From positions 1-40,961 of IMG/VR virus record IMGVR_UViG_3300033144_003902: a stretch of DNA of 40,961 bases; one strand, written 5' to 3'. The first letter of the stretch is position 1. The number at the start of each line of letters is the position of its first letter. The notes beneath the pieces are model-generated. The model did no database searches. It was not told the DNA's origin and saw nothing but the letters and a program-made list of their open reading frames with translations. Made by a program: the position numbers and the translations under genes. Source of the stretch: a virus. Of the stretch, positions 35,170 through 40,712 are shown one piece after another.

Positions 35170-35208
35170 CCACCTGGAATCCTTGGGAGAGTCTCACCTC
35201 CGCGCCGC

Positions 35209-35874
35209 TCAGGTGTCCCACGGCGCCCCCGTCGGACGCACCGTCGAGCACCTCTCGCGGACCACCGTGAGCCACTCCTGCCAGGTAATCTGCCGGTCGT
35301 ACCAGCCCATCGGCGTGGTCACGTCCCAACGCACCATCTCGAAACCCGGACACAAGAGCTGCGCCACCCCAAGCCAATGCCTCGGCTGCCGCAGCACCGG
35401 ACCACCCGGTTCCGCCACCGGAACCACGTCGCCGGGCCCCTCACGCCGCATCCCGCCGGCAGCCAGCAGCTCGTCGGCTTCGGCCTGAGCTGCGGCCTCG
35501 TCCTCCGCGTCGTCGTCGTCAGCGTCGTCGGCCAGACCCACCGCAATCCGTAGCCGCGTGATCGGCGTCTCCAACGCGGAAGTGTCCCCGGCCACCATCG
35601 CCGCGTCCCAAGCCGCCACCATCGCCGCAGCCGCAGCCCGCACCCCGAAATACGAGGGTCCGACGCCGTCGGCGACCACCACCGGGGAGGCGCGCTCTGC
35701 CGGGTCCGACGCCTCCTCCGAGCCTGCGCCGACGGCGGAATTCTCTCGATGGTCGAACAGCTCGAATGCGTGCAGAGAGCACTCTGCATGGAAGGTTACG
35801 AAGTGCGGGGCCTCGTGACCGTGGACCGAAATGTCGATCCGACCCGTCCGAGTCGTCCGAAGCGTCACCCTCAT
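35209..35874 (-). CDS. Accessory protein with acidic central region, 221 aa
   Basis: ATG 35874 overlaps the previous stop (ATGA). The N-terminal strands (MRVTLRTTRTGRIDISVHGHEAPHFVTFHAECSLHAFELFD) resemble a small beta-sheet domain. An Ala-rich helix follows (SYFGVRAAAAAMVAAWDAAMVAGD), then a strongly acidic stretch (DDADDDDAEDEAAAQAEADELL). The C-terminus is Trp-rich (RHWLGVAQLLCPGFEMVRWDVTTPMGWYDRQITWQEWL). It is not a recognised family. The acidic middle could mimic DNA; speculative. Confidence 0.62.
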   Translation of the reverse strand: MRVTLRTTRTGRIDISVHGHEAPHFVTFHAECSLHAFELFDHRENSAVGAGSEEASDPAERASPVVVADGVGPSYFGVRAAAAAMVAAWDAAMVAGDTSALETPITRLRIAVGLADDADDDDAEDEAAAQAEADELLAAGGMRREGPGDVVPVAEPGGPVLRQPRHWLGVAQLLCPGFEMVRWDVTTPMGWYDRQITWQEWLTVVRERCSTVRPTGAPWDT

Positions 35875-36077
35875 TCGGGATCCACCGGCTTCGTGTACCC
35901 CTGGTTCTCCAGCCGACGACCGTCCGCGTACGACTGCGCCGACGCTGCCTGCGCCTCGAAGAGGTCGCCTTGCTGCGCGTAGAGGCGGGCCCTCGCCTCC
36001 AACGTCAAGCAGACCGTGTTCACCAACCGCTCGGCCATCGCCAGCACCGCCTTGTCCATCGCGTCCAACTCGTCCAT
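35871..36077 (-). CDS. Small helical protein, first gene of the accessory operon
   Basis: ATG 36077 is chosen because GAGGAG lies 8 bases upstream; the upstream GTG at 36131 has no ribosome site. The 68-residue product is helical: MDELDAMDKAVLAMAERLVNTVCLTLEARARLYAQQGDLFEAQAASAQSYADGRRLENQGY. No membrane span. It is the first gene after the divergent control region and could be regulated by the RHH or XRE protein encoded on the other side. Confidence 0.68.
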   Translation of the reverse strand: MDELDAMDKAVLAMAERLVNTVCLTLEARARLYAQQGDLFEAQAASAQSYADGRRLENQGYTKPVDPE

Positions 36078-36493
36078 GGGGATGTCTCCTCGGAAATCCA
36101 ACCAGCCGGGAAATTCCGCTGGTCGGGTCACGGTAGCGCAACGAGTTGCGGGTCGAAACGTAGAGAGCGTTCATGTGCTGGTCCCATTAGATATAGAGCC
36201 TCCGACGGGTCCCATCCGGCGACGCCCTACCCCGCTTTTCCTGCGCCGAAGGGTCCCCCCTCCCCCTCCCCCTCCCTTCGCTGCCGCTGTCGCTGTCGCT
36301 TCTCGCTGATTCCGACAGCGAGACCACGCCGAGCCGCGATCTCGGCCACGATCCGGAGCTCGACGTCGACCAGCTCGCCCACCTGGTCGTGGTCGCCGGC
36401 TCGATCCGGCGCACACTTCGAAGGGAAGCGACACGAGGCACGCCACCCGCTGCGCCTGGTGCTCGGGCTCGGGTGCTGCCCTACTCTGGCGCC
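36078..36493. promoter_or_regulatory. Divergent intergenic control region
   Basis: 416 bases between the leftward accessory operon and the rightward regulator operon. It contains the direct repeats and AT-rich spot at 36180-36215, a pyrimidine-rich block (36245-36290, runs of CCCCCT) and no convincing gene. A 51-codon minus-strand frame (36227-36382) has no ribosome site and a low-complexity end. Confidence 0.55.
36180..36215 (-). promoter_or_regulatory. Direct repeats flanking a TATA-like promoter spot (operator candidate)
   Basis: GGTCCCAT occurs at 36180-36187 and again at 36208-36215 in the same orientation, 28 bases apart. Between them lies the only AT-rich patch of the region (ATTAGATATAGA, 36186-36197), which reads TATATC/TCTAAT on the minus strand and could be a -10 for the accessory operon, about 100 bases before its first start codon. 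Repeats around a -10 are a usual repressor-site layout; no -35 is clear. Confidence 0.45.
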
Positions 36494-36496
36494 ATG
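36482..36496 (+). promoter_or_regulatory. Possible leaderless promoter of the regulator operon
   Basis: TACTCT (36482-36487) lies exactly 6 bases before ATG 36494, fitting TAnnnT -10 elements whose transcript starts at or next to the start codon. No ribosome site precedes the ATG, which supports a leaderless message. The -35 box is not clear. Confidence 0.35.
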
Positions 36497-36766
36497 CCTC
36501 GCCGGTCTCGACCTCGCCCCCACACTGTCCGCGTTCACCTCACTGCCGGGGAGCTTGCCGACCTCGCTCATGTCGCTGAAGCGTGGGGGGTTCCGGTCGC
36601 TGGCGCTGCTCGCCTGGTCGTCTCGGATGCCATTGCACGCTGGCGCCGACGTGGCGCAGAGCATGGCCCGCTGGGCCTGGTCGCGGCTGCCAGTGCGGCG
36701 GTGCTGCTCGTGGGGCTCTCTGACTCCGAGCGTCGAGAGCTGGGGCGGGCTCGCGGTGGTCGTTGA
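36494..36766 (+). CDS. Ribbon-helix-helix-like regulator with hydrophobic C-terminus
   Basis: A 90-residue protein from ATG 36494. The N-terminal part PRRSRPRPHTVRVHLTAGELADLAHVAEAWGVPVAGAARLVVSDAIARW fits an RHH fold: a basic arm, a short DNA-reading strand (TVRVHLT), helix, turn, helix. These are usually dimeric DNA-binding repressors. After it comes a hydrophobic segment (LGLVAAASAAVLLVGL) and a basic tail, unusual for an RHH protein. It is the first gene of the rightward operon, so autoregulation of the divergent region is likely. Overlaps the XRE gene by 11 bases. Confidence 0.65.
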   Translation: MPRRSRPRPHTVRVHLTAGELADLAHVAEAWGVPVAGAARLVVSDAIARWRRRGAEHGPLGLVAAASAAVLLVGLSDSERRELGRARGGR

Positions 36767-37094
36767 CGGTGCGGGCGGTGGCTGCCGCTTGGCAGAGCTG
36801 CGGCGGGCCTACGGCCTGAGCCGGGCGCAGGTTGCTGCGGCCTCGGGGGTGGGTCTCGGCCTGGTCGGCGAGCTGGAGCGCGGGCGCCTGGTCTCGGTGG
36901 CGGTGGGCAAGCTCGTGCGGGTGGCCTGGGCGCTGGGGCTGCCGGTCTCGGAGGTCTGGCCCGCGTTCGCCGCCGACGCCCCCCGGCCTGGCCTGGTCCA
37001 CGCTGCGCAAGCCATTGCGGTGGAACGCGCGGAGGCACTCTCCGAGCTGCGCGAGCTGCGCCGCCCGAAGCGACAGCGACGCCGCCACCCATAA
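36756..37094 (+). CDS. XRE-family helix-turn-helix regulator
   Basis: A 112-residue protein from GTG 36756 (GGGGCGGG upstream). Residues 11-70 form a clear HTH_3-type domain: RLAELRRAYGLSRAQVAAASGVGLGLVGELERGRLVSVAVGKLVRVAWALGLPVSEVWPAF, with the usual five helices. The C-terminus is a charged helix (RAEALSELRELRRPKRQRRRHP). It likely binds operators of the divergent region as a Cro/CI-like switch; no oligomerisation or cleavage domain is present. Together with the RHH gene it forms a two-gene regulator block. Confidence 0.78.
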   Translation: MVVDGAGGGCRLAELRRAYGLSRAQVAAASGVGLGLVGELERGRLVSVAVGKLVRVAWALGLPVSEVWPAFAADAPRPGLVHAAQAIAVERAEALSELRELRRPKRQRRRHP

Positions 37095-37235
37095 CGCGTA
37101 AACCCCTGTCGCAATGGCTCGAGATCGCTGCTCACCGTTACAGGTTGCGGGCGGGGCTACCGATGCTAAGACCTGAGAGGCGCCGCAGTTTCGCGGCGCT
37201 ACAGGGGGGGCACTCGCCCCCGAAAGGTGAATCAA
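37095..37235 (+). promoter_or_regulatory. Leader with promoter candidate and two hairpins
   Basis: TTGCGG (37145-37150) and TAAGAC (37167-37172) are 16 bases apart and could be a -35/-10 pair. Downstream are GCGCCGC/GCGGCGC (37180-37199, 7-bp stem) and GGGGGC/GCCCCC (37206-37221, 6-bp stem). Then comes AAAGGTGA, 6 bases before ATG 37236. The stems lie in the expected 5' UTR of the next gene. Confidence 0.5.
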
Positions 37236-37685
37236 ATGTCCCGACGCCATTGGACCGAACACTACCGCGAGATCCGCGACGACCTCACCGCCAGTAATTG
37301 GCTGCGGCACTCACTGTCGCAGTTGATGGATCGCGACCCGGTCGACTGCCTCGCAGACTCAGAGACCCTCATGCAATGGGCGCACGTTCGCGCCGACGAG
37401 GCGAGCGGGTACGGAGACGGATACGTCGACCTCGTTGACGGGTTCACGCCGGTCTCGGATTCGCGCGGCCTGGCCACCGACGCAGCGCTGCGCAACGTGC
37501 GCGCCGACGCTGCGGCTCTCGACGCTATCGCCGACGCGGTGGCGGGTTGCTGTCCCGACGGCGCTGCCGCTCTGACCGACGTTCGCGAGCTGGTCAGTAG
37601 CGTGGGCCGGGACGTCCTCACCGCGCGACGGCCTGAGCCCGACCACGGCGCAGCGCTGGCGCTGGTTCGCGAGCTGCGGCGGTGA
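37236..37685 (+). CDS. Conserved phage early protein, 149 aa
   Basis: ATG 37236 is set by AAAGGTGA six bases before it; the GTG three codons earlier lies within the ribosome site. The N-terminus MSRRHWTEHYREIRDDLTASNWLRHSLSQLMDRDPVDCLADSETL matches a phage family pattern (W.ERYREVRDDLTASNWLR..L....RDPVDA..DAE.L). The rest is Ala/Asp/Arg-rich helices. Function unknown; in other phages it is found among early or replication genes. It follows a structured leader, so it probably has its own promoter. Confidence 0.72.
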   Translation: MSRRHWTEHYREIRDDLTASNWLRHSLSQLMDRDPVDCLADSETLMQWAHVRADEASGYGDGYVDLVDGFTPVSDSRGLATDAALRNVRADAAALDAIADAVAGCCPDGAAALTDVRELVSSVGRDVLTARRPEPDHGAALALVRELRR

Positions 37686-37957
37686 TCGTCTCGGTGAGCC
37701 TGGTCGAGCGGCGACCTGGTCGCTGGCAGTTCGTGACGGTCGGCGACTACTCGTTGCCGCACTTGATCGAGGTGCTCGACGTCAACTCCCCGCGCCTGGA
37801 TCTGGCAGTGGTCTCGCCCGACATGGGCGCCGGGACCGACTGGCAGCGCGAGTCGGCTGGCCTGGTCGAGTCGGTGCGGCTGTCGGCTGACTTCATCATC
37901 GCCGAGCGGCGCCGGAAGATGGCCGGGCGCGCGGAGGTTCCCTCCGATGTCGCGTGA
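37682..37957 (+). CDS. Small early protein, 91 aa
   Basis: GTG 37682 overlaps the previous stop (GTGA). N-terminal strands (MIVSVSLVERRPGRWQFVTVGDYSLPHLIEVLDV) look like a small alpha/beta fold. The C-terminal helix is basic (SVRLSADFIIAERRRKMAGRAEV). No motif. Operon position suggests an early host-takeover or DNA-metabolism role; not recognised. Confidence 0.62.
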   Translation: MIVSVSLVERRPGRWQFVTVGDYSLPHLIEVLDVNSPRLDLAVVSPDMGAGTDWQRESAGLVESVRLSADFIIAERRRKMAGRAEVPSDVA

Positions 37958-38177
37958 TGACTCGCGCGAGTTCGCGGCCTTCCTCGCCGAGCTGCGGCGG
38001 GGTCGCTCGGGCGACCTGCACGCCTCGCGGTGCGACGTGGTCCACCGCGCCAATCGCGAGGTTGCGGCCATGCGGGCACGCCTCGCGGTACTTCAGGCGG
38101 CGCAAGATGAGGCAGAGCGGCGCGCGCCGTCGCTGTTCGGCCTGGTCGACGAGGGGGGCGACGTTCGCGGGGCCTGA
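37947..38177 (+). CDS. Small helical early protein, 76 aa
   Basis: ATG 37947 overlaps the preceding gene by 11 bases; GGAGG lies 9 bases upstream. Entirely helical and charged (DDSREFAAFLAELRRGR, VVHRANREVAAMRARLAVLQAAQDEAERRA), with a Cys in ASRCDVVHRAN. Probably a coiled-coil homodimer or a partner protein. No family recognised. Confidence 0.6.
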   Translation: MSRDDSREFAAFLAELRRGRSGDLHASRCDVVHRANREVAAMRARLAVLQAAQDEAERRAPSLFGLVDEGGDVRGA

Positions 38178-38187
38178 GCGGTTAGCG

Positions 38188-38219
38188 CTCCCCGTCCGGG
38201 TTGAGGTCCGGGCGGGGAG
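38188..38219 (+). terminator. 12-bp hairpin after gene 38177
   Basis: CTCCCCGTCCGG (38188-38199) pairs with CCGGGCGGGGAG (38208-38219) with a single wobble and an 8-base loop. No T-tract follows. It may end or stabilise the upstream message. Confidence 0.45.
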
Positions 38220-38241
38220 ACCTAACGACGCAGGAGCGGTT

Positions 38242-38334
38242 ATGGGTGAGGGACGTCCGGCAGGTTGCCGGGCCACCTCGGGGGGGCGGCGACAACGGGA
38301 CCCGCCGCCCCCCCACTTTCAGCGGTCCCGGTGA
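38242..38334 (+). CDS. Possible 30-residue Arg/Pro-rich leader peptide
   Basis: ATG 38242 has AGGAG 5 bases upstream. The frame encodes 30 residues (MGEGRPAGCR, then R/P/G-rich) and ends 10 bases before the next gene, whose start also has a good ribosome site. A perfect hairpin lies inside it. It could couple translation of the small frame to folding of the leader; it may also be chance. Confidence 0.3.
   Translation: MGEGRPAGCRATSGGRRQRDPPPPHFQRSR
38280..38314 (+). promoter_or_regulatory. Perfect 12-bp stem before the Cys-rich gene
   Basis: GGGGGGGCGGCG (38280-38291) and CGCCGCCCCCCC (38303-38314) form a perfect 12-bp stem with an 11-base loop, 30 bases before ATG 38345. Followed by ACTTTC rather than a long T-tract. 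Candidate terminator or attenuator of the downstream genes. Confidence 0.5.
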
Positions 38335-38344
38335 GGTAGCGACG

Positions 38345-38602
38345 ATGGCACTATGCGAAGACTTTCCCTGCTGTGGGCATGGCCCGCCGCCGATGGGGGA
38401 CGGGGGCGGCTGCCCCTCGGTCGACCCCGATGGTTCACTCCGATGGAACTGCGCGAGCTGCGGCACCCAGCTACCGAAGGGCGCCACGTCCGCGATTTGT
38501 GGCGGCTGTCGGCGCCGCGTGATCGAGTGCGCCGAGATGGACTGTCCAGGCTGCCGCAGTTGCTGCGGCGACGATGACGAGAGCGTGGGGGGTGGCTGGT
38601 GA
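38345..38602 (+). CDS. Cys-rich zinc-binding protein, 85 aa
   Basis: GTGAGG lies 8 bases before ATG 38345. The product has 13 cysteines: CEDFPCCGH near the start (a signature of small phage and bacterial Cys/His proteins), then C-x2-C at 36/39 and 52/55 (zinc ribbon) and a C-x2-C-x2-CC cluster at 67-74. It likely binds one or two zinc ions and a nucleic acid or protein. Function is unknown. GTGA overlap with the next gene. Confidence 0.72.
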   Translation: MALCEDFPCCGHGPPPMGDGGGCPSVDPDGSLRWNCASCGTQLPKGATSAICGGCRRRVIECAEMDCPGCRSCCGDDDESVGGGW

Positions 38603-38844
38603 AAACTGACTTTTCAGTGGGGGACGTGGTCACGATGCGGTGCAGTTGGTTGCGGAGCGTCGGCGCCTACTTCGACTCGCCGCAGCACCACGAGGGCGAC
38701 GTGGTCGAGGTTCGCGAGCTGTCGACGTCCACGCGGCTGGCGGTGGTCAAGTGGCGCGCGGAATGGGAGGACGAGGGCGGCCCGAAGCCGATTCTAATGG
38801 CCAATCTGGTCCTGTGGTCCGAGCGCCATTTGGAGCCCGCATGA
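38599..38844 (+). CDS. Small SH3-like early protein, 81 aa
   Basis: GTG 38599 overlaps the Cys-rich gene stop (GTGA). The pattern FSVGDVVTMRCSWLRSVGAYFDSPQHHEGDVVEVRELSTSTRLAVVKWRAEWED...LMANLVLW fits a small beta-barrel (KOW/SH3-like, 'GDVV..G.VVEV......VKW...NL'). Such domains are found in small phage proteins that touch nucleic acid. No enzyme motif. Confidence 0.65.
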   Translation: MKTDFSVGDVVTMRCSWLRSVGAYFDSPQHHEGDVVEVRELSTSTRLAVVKWRAEWEDEGGPKPILMANLVLWSERHLEPA

Positions 38845-39041
38845 ACGCGATTAGGGGGGTTCTCGATTTCGCTTCGGCGCTGATGATCGTCTGCGCCATC
38901 GCTGCGGCGCTTCTGGTCGGAGCTGCGGCGCCGTTCCCCGGCGCTGAGCGGGCGCTGTCAATGTGCGGGGCGGCGGTGGTCGCGGCGCTGATTCTGCGGC
39001 TAGTGGGCGGCGCCCTCGGGCGTCCTGGTCCGCGCTTCTAG
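38841..39041 (+). CDS. Small two-span membrane protein
   Basis: A 66-residue protein, ATG 38841 overlapping the previous stop (ATGA). Two transmembrane helices: SALMIVCAIAAALLVGAAA and MCGAAVVAALILRLVGGAL, joined by a short loop (PFPGAERAL). Early-operon location argues against a lysis holin; superinfection exclusion or host-membrane modulation are alternatives. Not recognised. Confidence 0.65.
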   Translation: MNAIRGVLDFASALMIVCAIAAALLVGAAAPFPGAERALSMCGAAVVAALILRLVGGALGRPGPRF

Positions 39042-39766
39042 TGGGCGCCACGTTGCCGATATTGGCCACGGCGGTGCTCACGAGCGCGAACGCGAAGCTA
39101 ACGACCGAGCCCGAGCTACGGCAGGTCTCAGCGACCTACAAGGCGACAACGGGGTGCGGCGGGTGCCCCTTGCTGCACGCGGGGTGCTACGCCGAACGCG
39201 GAAACGTGGGGATACACGGGCGGCGCCTCACGCGGGCGGCGGTGGCGTCGAAGGCGACCAGCTACGACGTAACCGCCGCCGAGGCGAACGCGATTAGGGC
39301 GCTGCCCACCGATGGGCGCCCGCTGCGGCTCGGGGTTGTCGGTGAGACGGCCTCGACCCGCGAGGCGCGCGAGCTGGCCAGCGCGGTGGGCGAGCTGCGC
39401 GCCCGAGGCGGCGGTCCCGCCTGGGGCTACAGCCACCACTGGCGCACGATTCGCCGCGATTCGTGGGGCACGATTTCCCAGCTCGCGAGCTGCGAGCGAC
39501 CCAAGGAAGCGGCGACGGCCCACCGCCGAGGCTACGCCGCCGCGCTCGTCGTGGGCGAGTGGAGCGAGGCGCAGGCGCTGCGGCCTCTCGACCTGGTCGC
39601 GCGTCCATGCCCCGAGGAAACCGGCAGGGGCCTCGATTGTCACTCGTGCCGCCTGTGCTTCGACGCGGAGGCGCTGCACGCGCGCCGCGAGGTGATTGTT
39701 TTCCGCGCTCGCGAGGGGACCCGCCGACAATCGGTGGCGACCCTGCGAGCGCTCAACGAGGGGTAG
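39041..39766 (+). CDS. DUF7227-like Cys-rich phage protein
   Basis: A 241-residue protein; GTG 39041 shares a base with the previous TAG. After a hydrophobic start come the strand NAKLTTEPELRQVSATYKAT and the cluster CGGCPLLHAGCYAERGNVGIHGRRL (C39-x2-C42-x6-C49). This is the signature of a phage family (DUF7227-like) in which CP..C.L..AGCYA..G.V..H.RR recurs. The C-terminal half has RLGVVGETAS, GYSHHWRTI and CPEETGRGLDCHSCRLCF (C190, C200, C203, C206). It resembles the architecture of phage Gp37/Gp68-type radical-SAM-like proteins, but a full radical-SAM CxxxCxxC triad is not evident. Metal binding is likely; the reaction is unknown. Confidence 0.75.
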   Translation: MGATLPILATAVLTSANAKLTTEPELRQVSATYKATTGCGGCPLLHAGCYAERGNVGIHGRRLTRAAVASKATSYDVTAAEANAIRALPTDGRPLRLGVVGETASTREARELASAVGELRARGGGPAWGYSHHWRTIRRDSWGTISQLASCERPKEAATAHRRGYAAALVVGEWSEAQALRPLDLVARPCPEETGRGLDCHSCRLCFDAEALHARREVIVFRAREGTRRQSVATLRALNEG

Positions 39767-39768
39767 CA

Positions 39769-40101
39769 ATGTCCAGTAGAAACGATTCAGTAGAAGATCG
39801 AATATGGGAGCAGGCCGCGACGTCCGCGGGCCATGAGCGGAGTCGACTGCGAAGCGAGCTGTTCAAAGCGCTGGCGCCGCTCTTTGAAGTGACGAACCCC
39901 AGCTCAATCGGGCACGTCCCCGACAAGAAAATCCTCGCAGCGTGCGCGCTGGTCGTGTGCGGCGACAATCCGCAGAGCGACTACTACGACAACGACGTAG
40001 ACGACCTGAACAGCAAACGGCACAGCTTCTACGCCGACAAGCTGCGAACCGCCGTCCTCGAAACCGCGAAGCAGACGCTTGCCGACCTCGGGCGGTCCTA
40101 G
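39769..40101 (+). CDS. Early protein of unknown function, 110 aa
   Basis: ATG 39769, GAGGGG 5 bases upstream. Mixed helical, moderately acidic: SVEDRIWEQAATSAGHERSRLRSELFKALAPLFEV, DKKILAACALVVCGDNPQSDYYDNDVDDLNSKRHSFYADKLRTAVLETAKQTLADL. The middle 'ALVVCGDNPQSDYYDNDVDD' could bind metal or phosphate, but this is not a known motif. Clear real gene from ribosome site and spacing. Confidence 0.65.
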   Translation: MSSRNDSVEDRIWEQAATSAGHERSRLRSELFKALAPLFEVTNPSSIGHVPDKKILAACALVVCGDNPQSDYYDNDVDDLNSKRHSFYADKLRTAVLETAKQTLADLGRS

Positions 40102-40103
40102 CT

Positions 40104-40340
40104 ATGGCGAAAAAGAAAGCAGCCCCCGGCAAGGGGAAGCGGAACCGACTCACCGATCTACGGTGCGCATGGAAACACGCGACTGAAAGCGAGCGCACCC
40201 GATTTCTCGGGGAGGTCATCTCGACTCTCGAAACCGACATCAAAAACATCGCGGAGGGCATGGACGCAATCCTCGACCCCGCCGACGCGGGCTCGCTGGC
40301 GAATGCGCTTGTGGTCGAGCTGTCGAGCCTCGCGCCATGA
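40104..40340 (+). CDS. Small basic early protein, 78 aa
   Basis: ATG 40104, two bases after the previous stop. N-terminus very basic (AKKKAAPGKGKRNRLTDLRCAWKHATESERTRF), C-terminal acidic helix (LGEVISTLETDIKNIAEGMDAILDPADAG). The split charge suggests a nucleic-acid-binding protein with a dimerising helix. Not recognised. ATGA overlap with the zinc-ribbon gene. Confidence 0.65.
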   Translation: MAKKKAAPGKGKRNRLTDLRCAWKHATESERTRFLGEVISTLETDIKNIAEGMDAILDPADAGSLANALVVELSSLAP

Positions 40341-40465
40341 GGGTGGACGTTCTCTGTGGGTGCGGCTGGGGTCGGCTCGCGGTCCCCGAGGAAACCGTCC
40401 CCGAGCGCTGCCCGATCTGCGGCAGCGTTCTGCGGCAGGACGACGGGGGCGAGGATGGGGAGTAA
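40337..40465 (+). CDS. 42-residue zinc-ribbon protein
   Basis: A complete small gene: ATG 40337 overlaps the previous stop (ATGA) and ends at TAA 40465. It encodes C7-G-C9 and CPICG (C25, C28) separated by about 15 residues, a compact zinc ribbon, with an acidic tail (QDDGGEDGE). Such micro-proteins often bind host RNA polymerase or other factors; that is inference. Confidence 0.72.
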   Translation: MRVDVLCGCGWGRLAVPEETVPERCPICGSVLRQDDGGEDGE

Positions 40466-40712
40466 GTCAGCGGTCTGGGGCGGGGGGCGGGGGCTGTCGA
40501 TGCGGAGGGCCTTCGAATTTCTGACGTGGGCCGTCGCTCGCCGGTTCCCGTTCACCGCGGCCCAGGTCGCCCATAGCTTTCACGTCTCCCGCAGGACCGC
40601 CTATAGGACCATCGCCGAGGCCGAGGCGGCGGGCCTGCTAGAGGTGGTCCACGTCGGGCCGAGGGGCGGCCCCTCGACGTGGGCCAGCCGGATACGGTTG
40701 GTGATCGGGTGA
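40455..40712 (+). CDS. Helix-turn-helix DNA-binding protein upstream of the integrase
   Basis: ATG 40455 overlaps the zinc-ribbon gene by 11 bases; an in-frame ATG at 40500 is an alternative. The core FEFLTWAVARRFPFTAAQVAHSFHVSRRTAYRTIAEAEAAGLLEVVHVGPRGG has the helix-turn-helix with wing pattern (helix, TAAQVA..FHVSRRTAYR, LLEV, wing). It could be an excisionase or a small transcription regulator, placed as expected just before the integrase. Confidence 0.72.
   Translation: MGSKSAVWGGGRGLSMRRAFEFLTWAVARRFPFTAAQVAHSFHVSRRTAYRTIAEAEAAGLLEVVHVGPRGGPSTWASRIRLVIG

Noticed and set aside
36227-36382. Minus-strand frame of about 51 codons in the divergent region
   Set aside because: The first part is protein-like, but no ribosome site precedes GTG 36382 and the end is a low-complexity EGEGEGG run over a pyrimidine-rich tract.
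37954-38334. Plus-strand frame of 126 codons overlapping gene 37947-38177
   Set aside because: Only its last 30 codons fall outside the real gene; the earlier part is an out-of-frame shadow. The last 30 codons are treated separately as a possible leader peptide.
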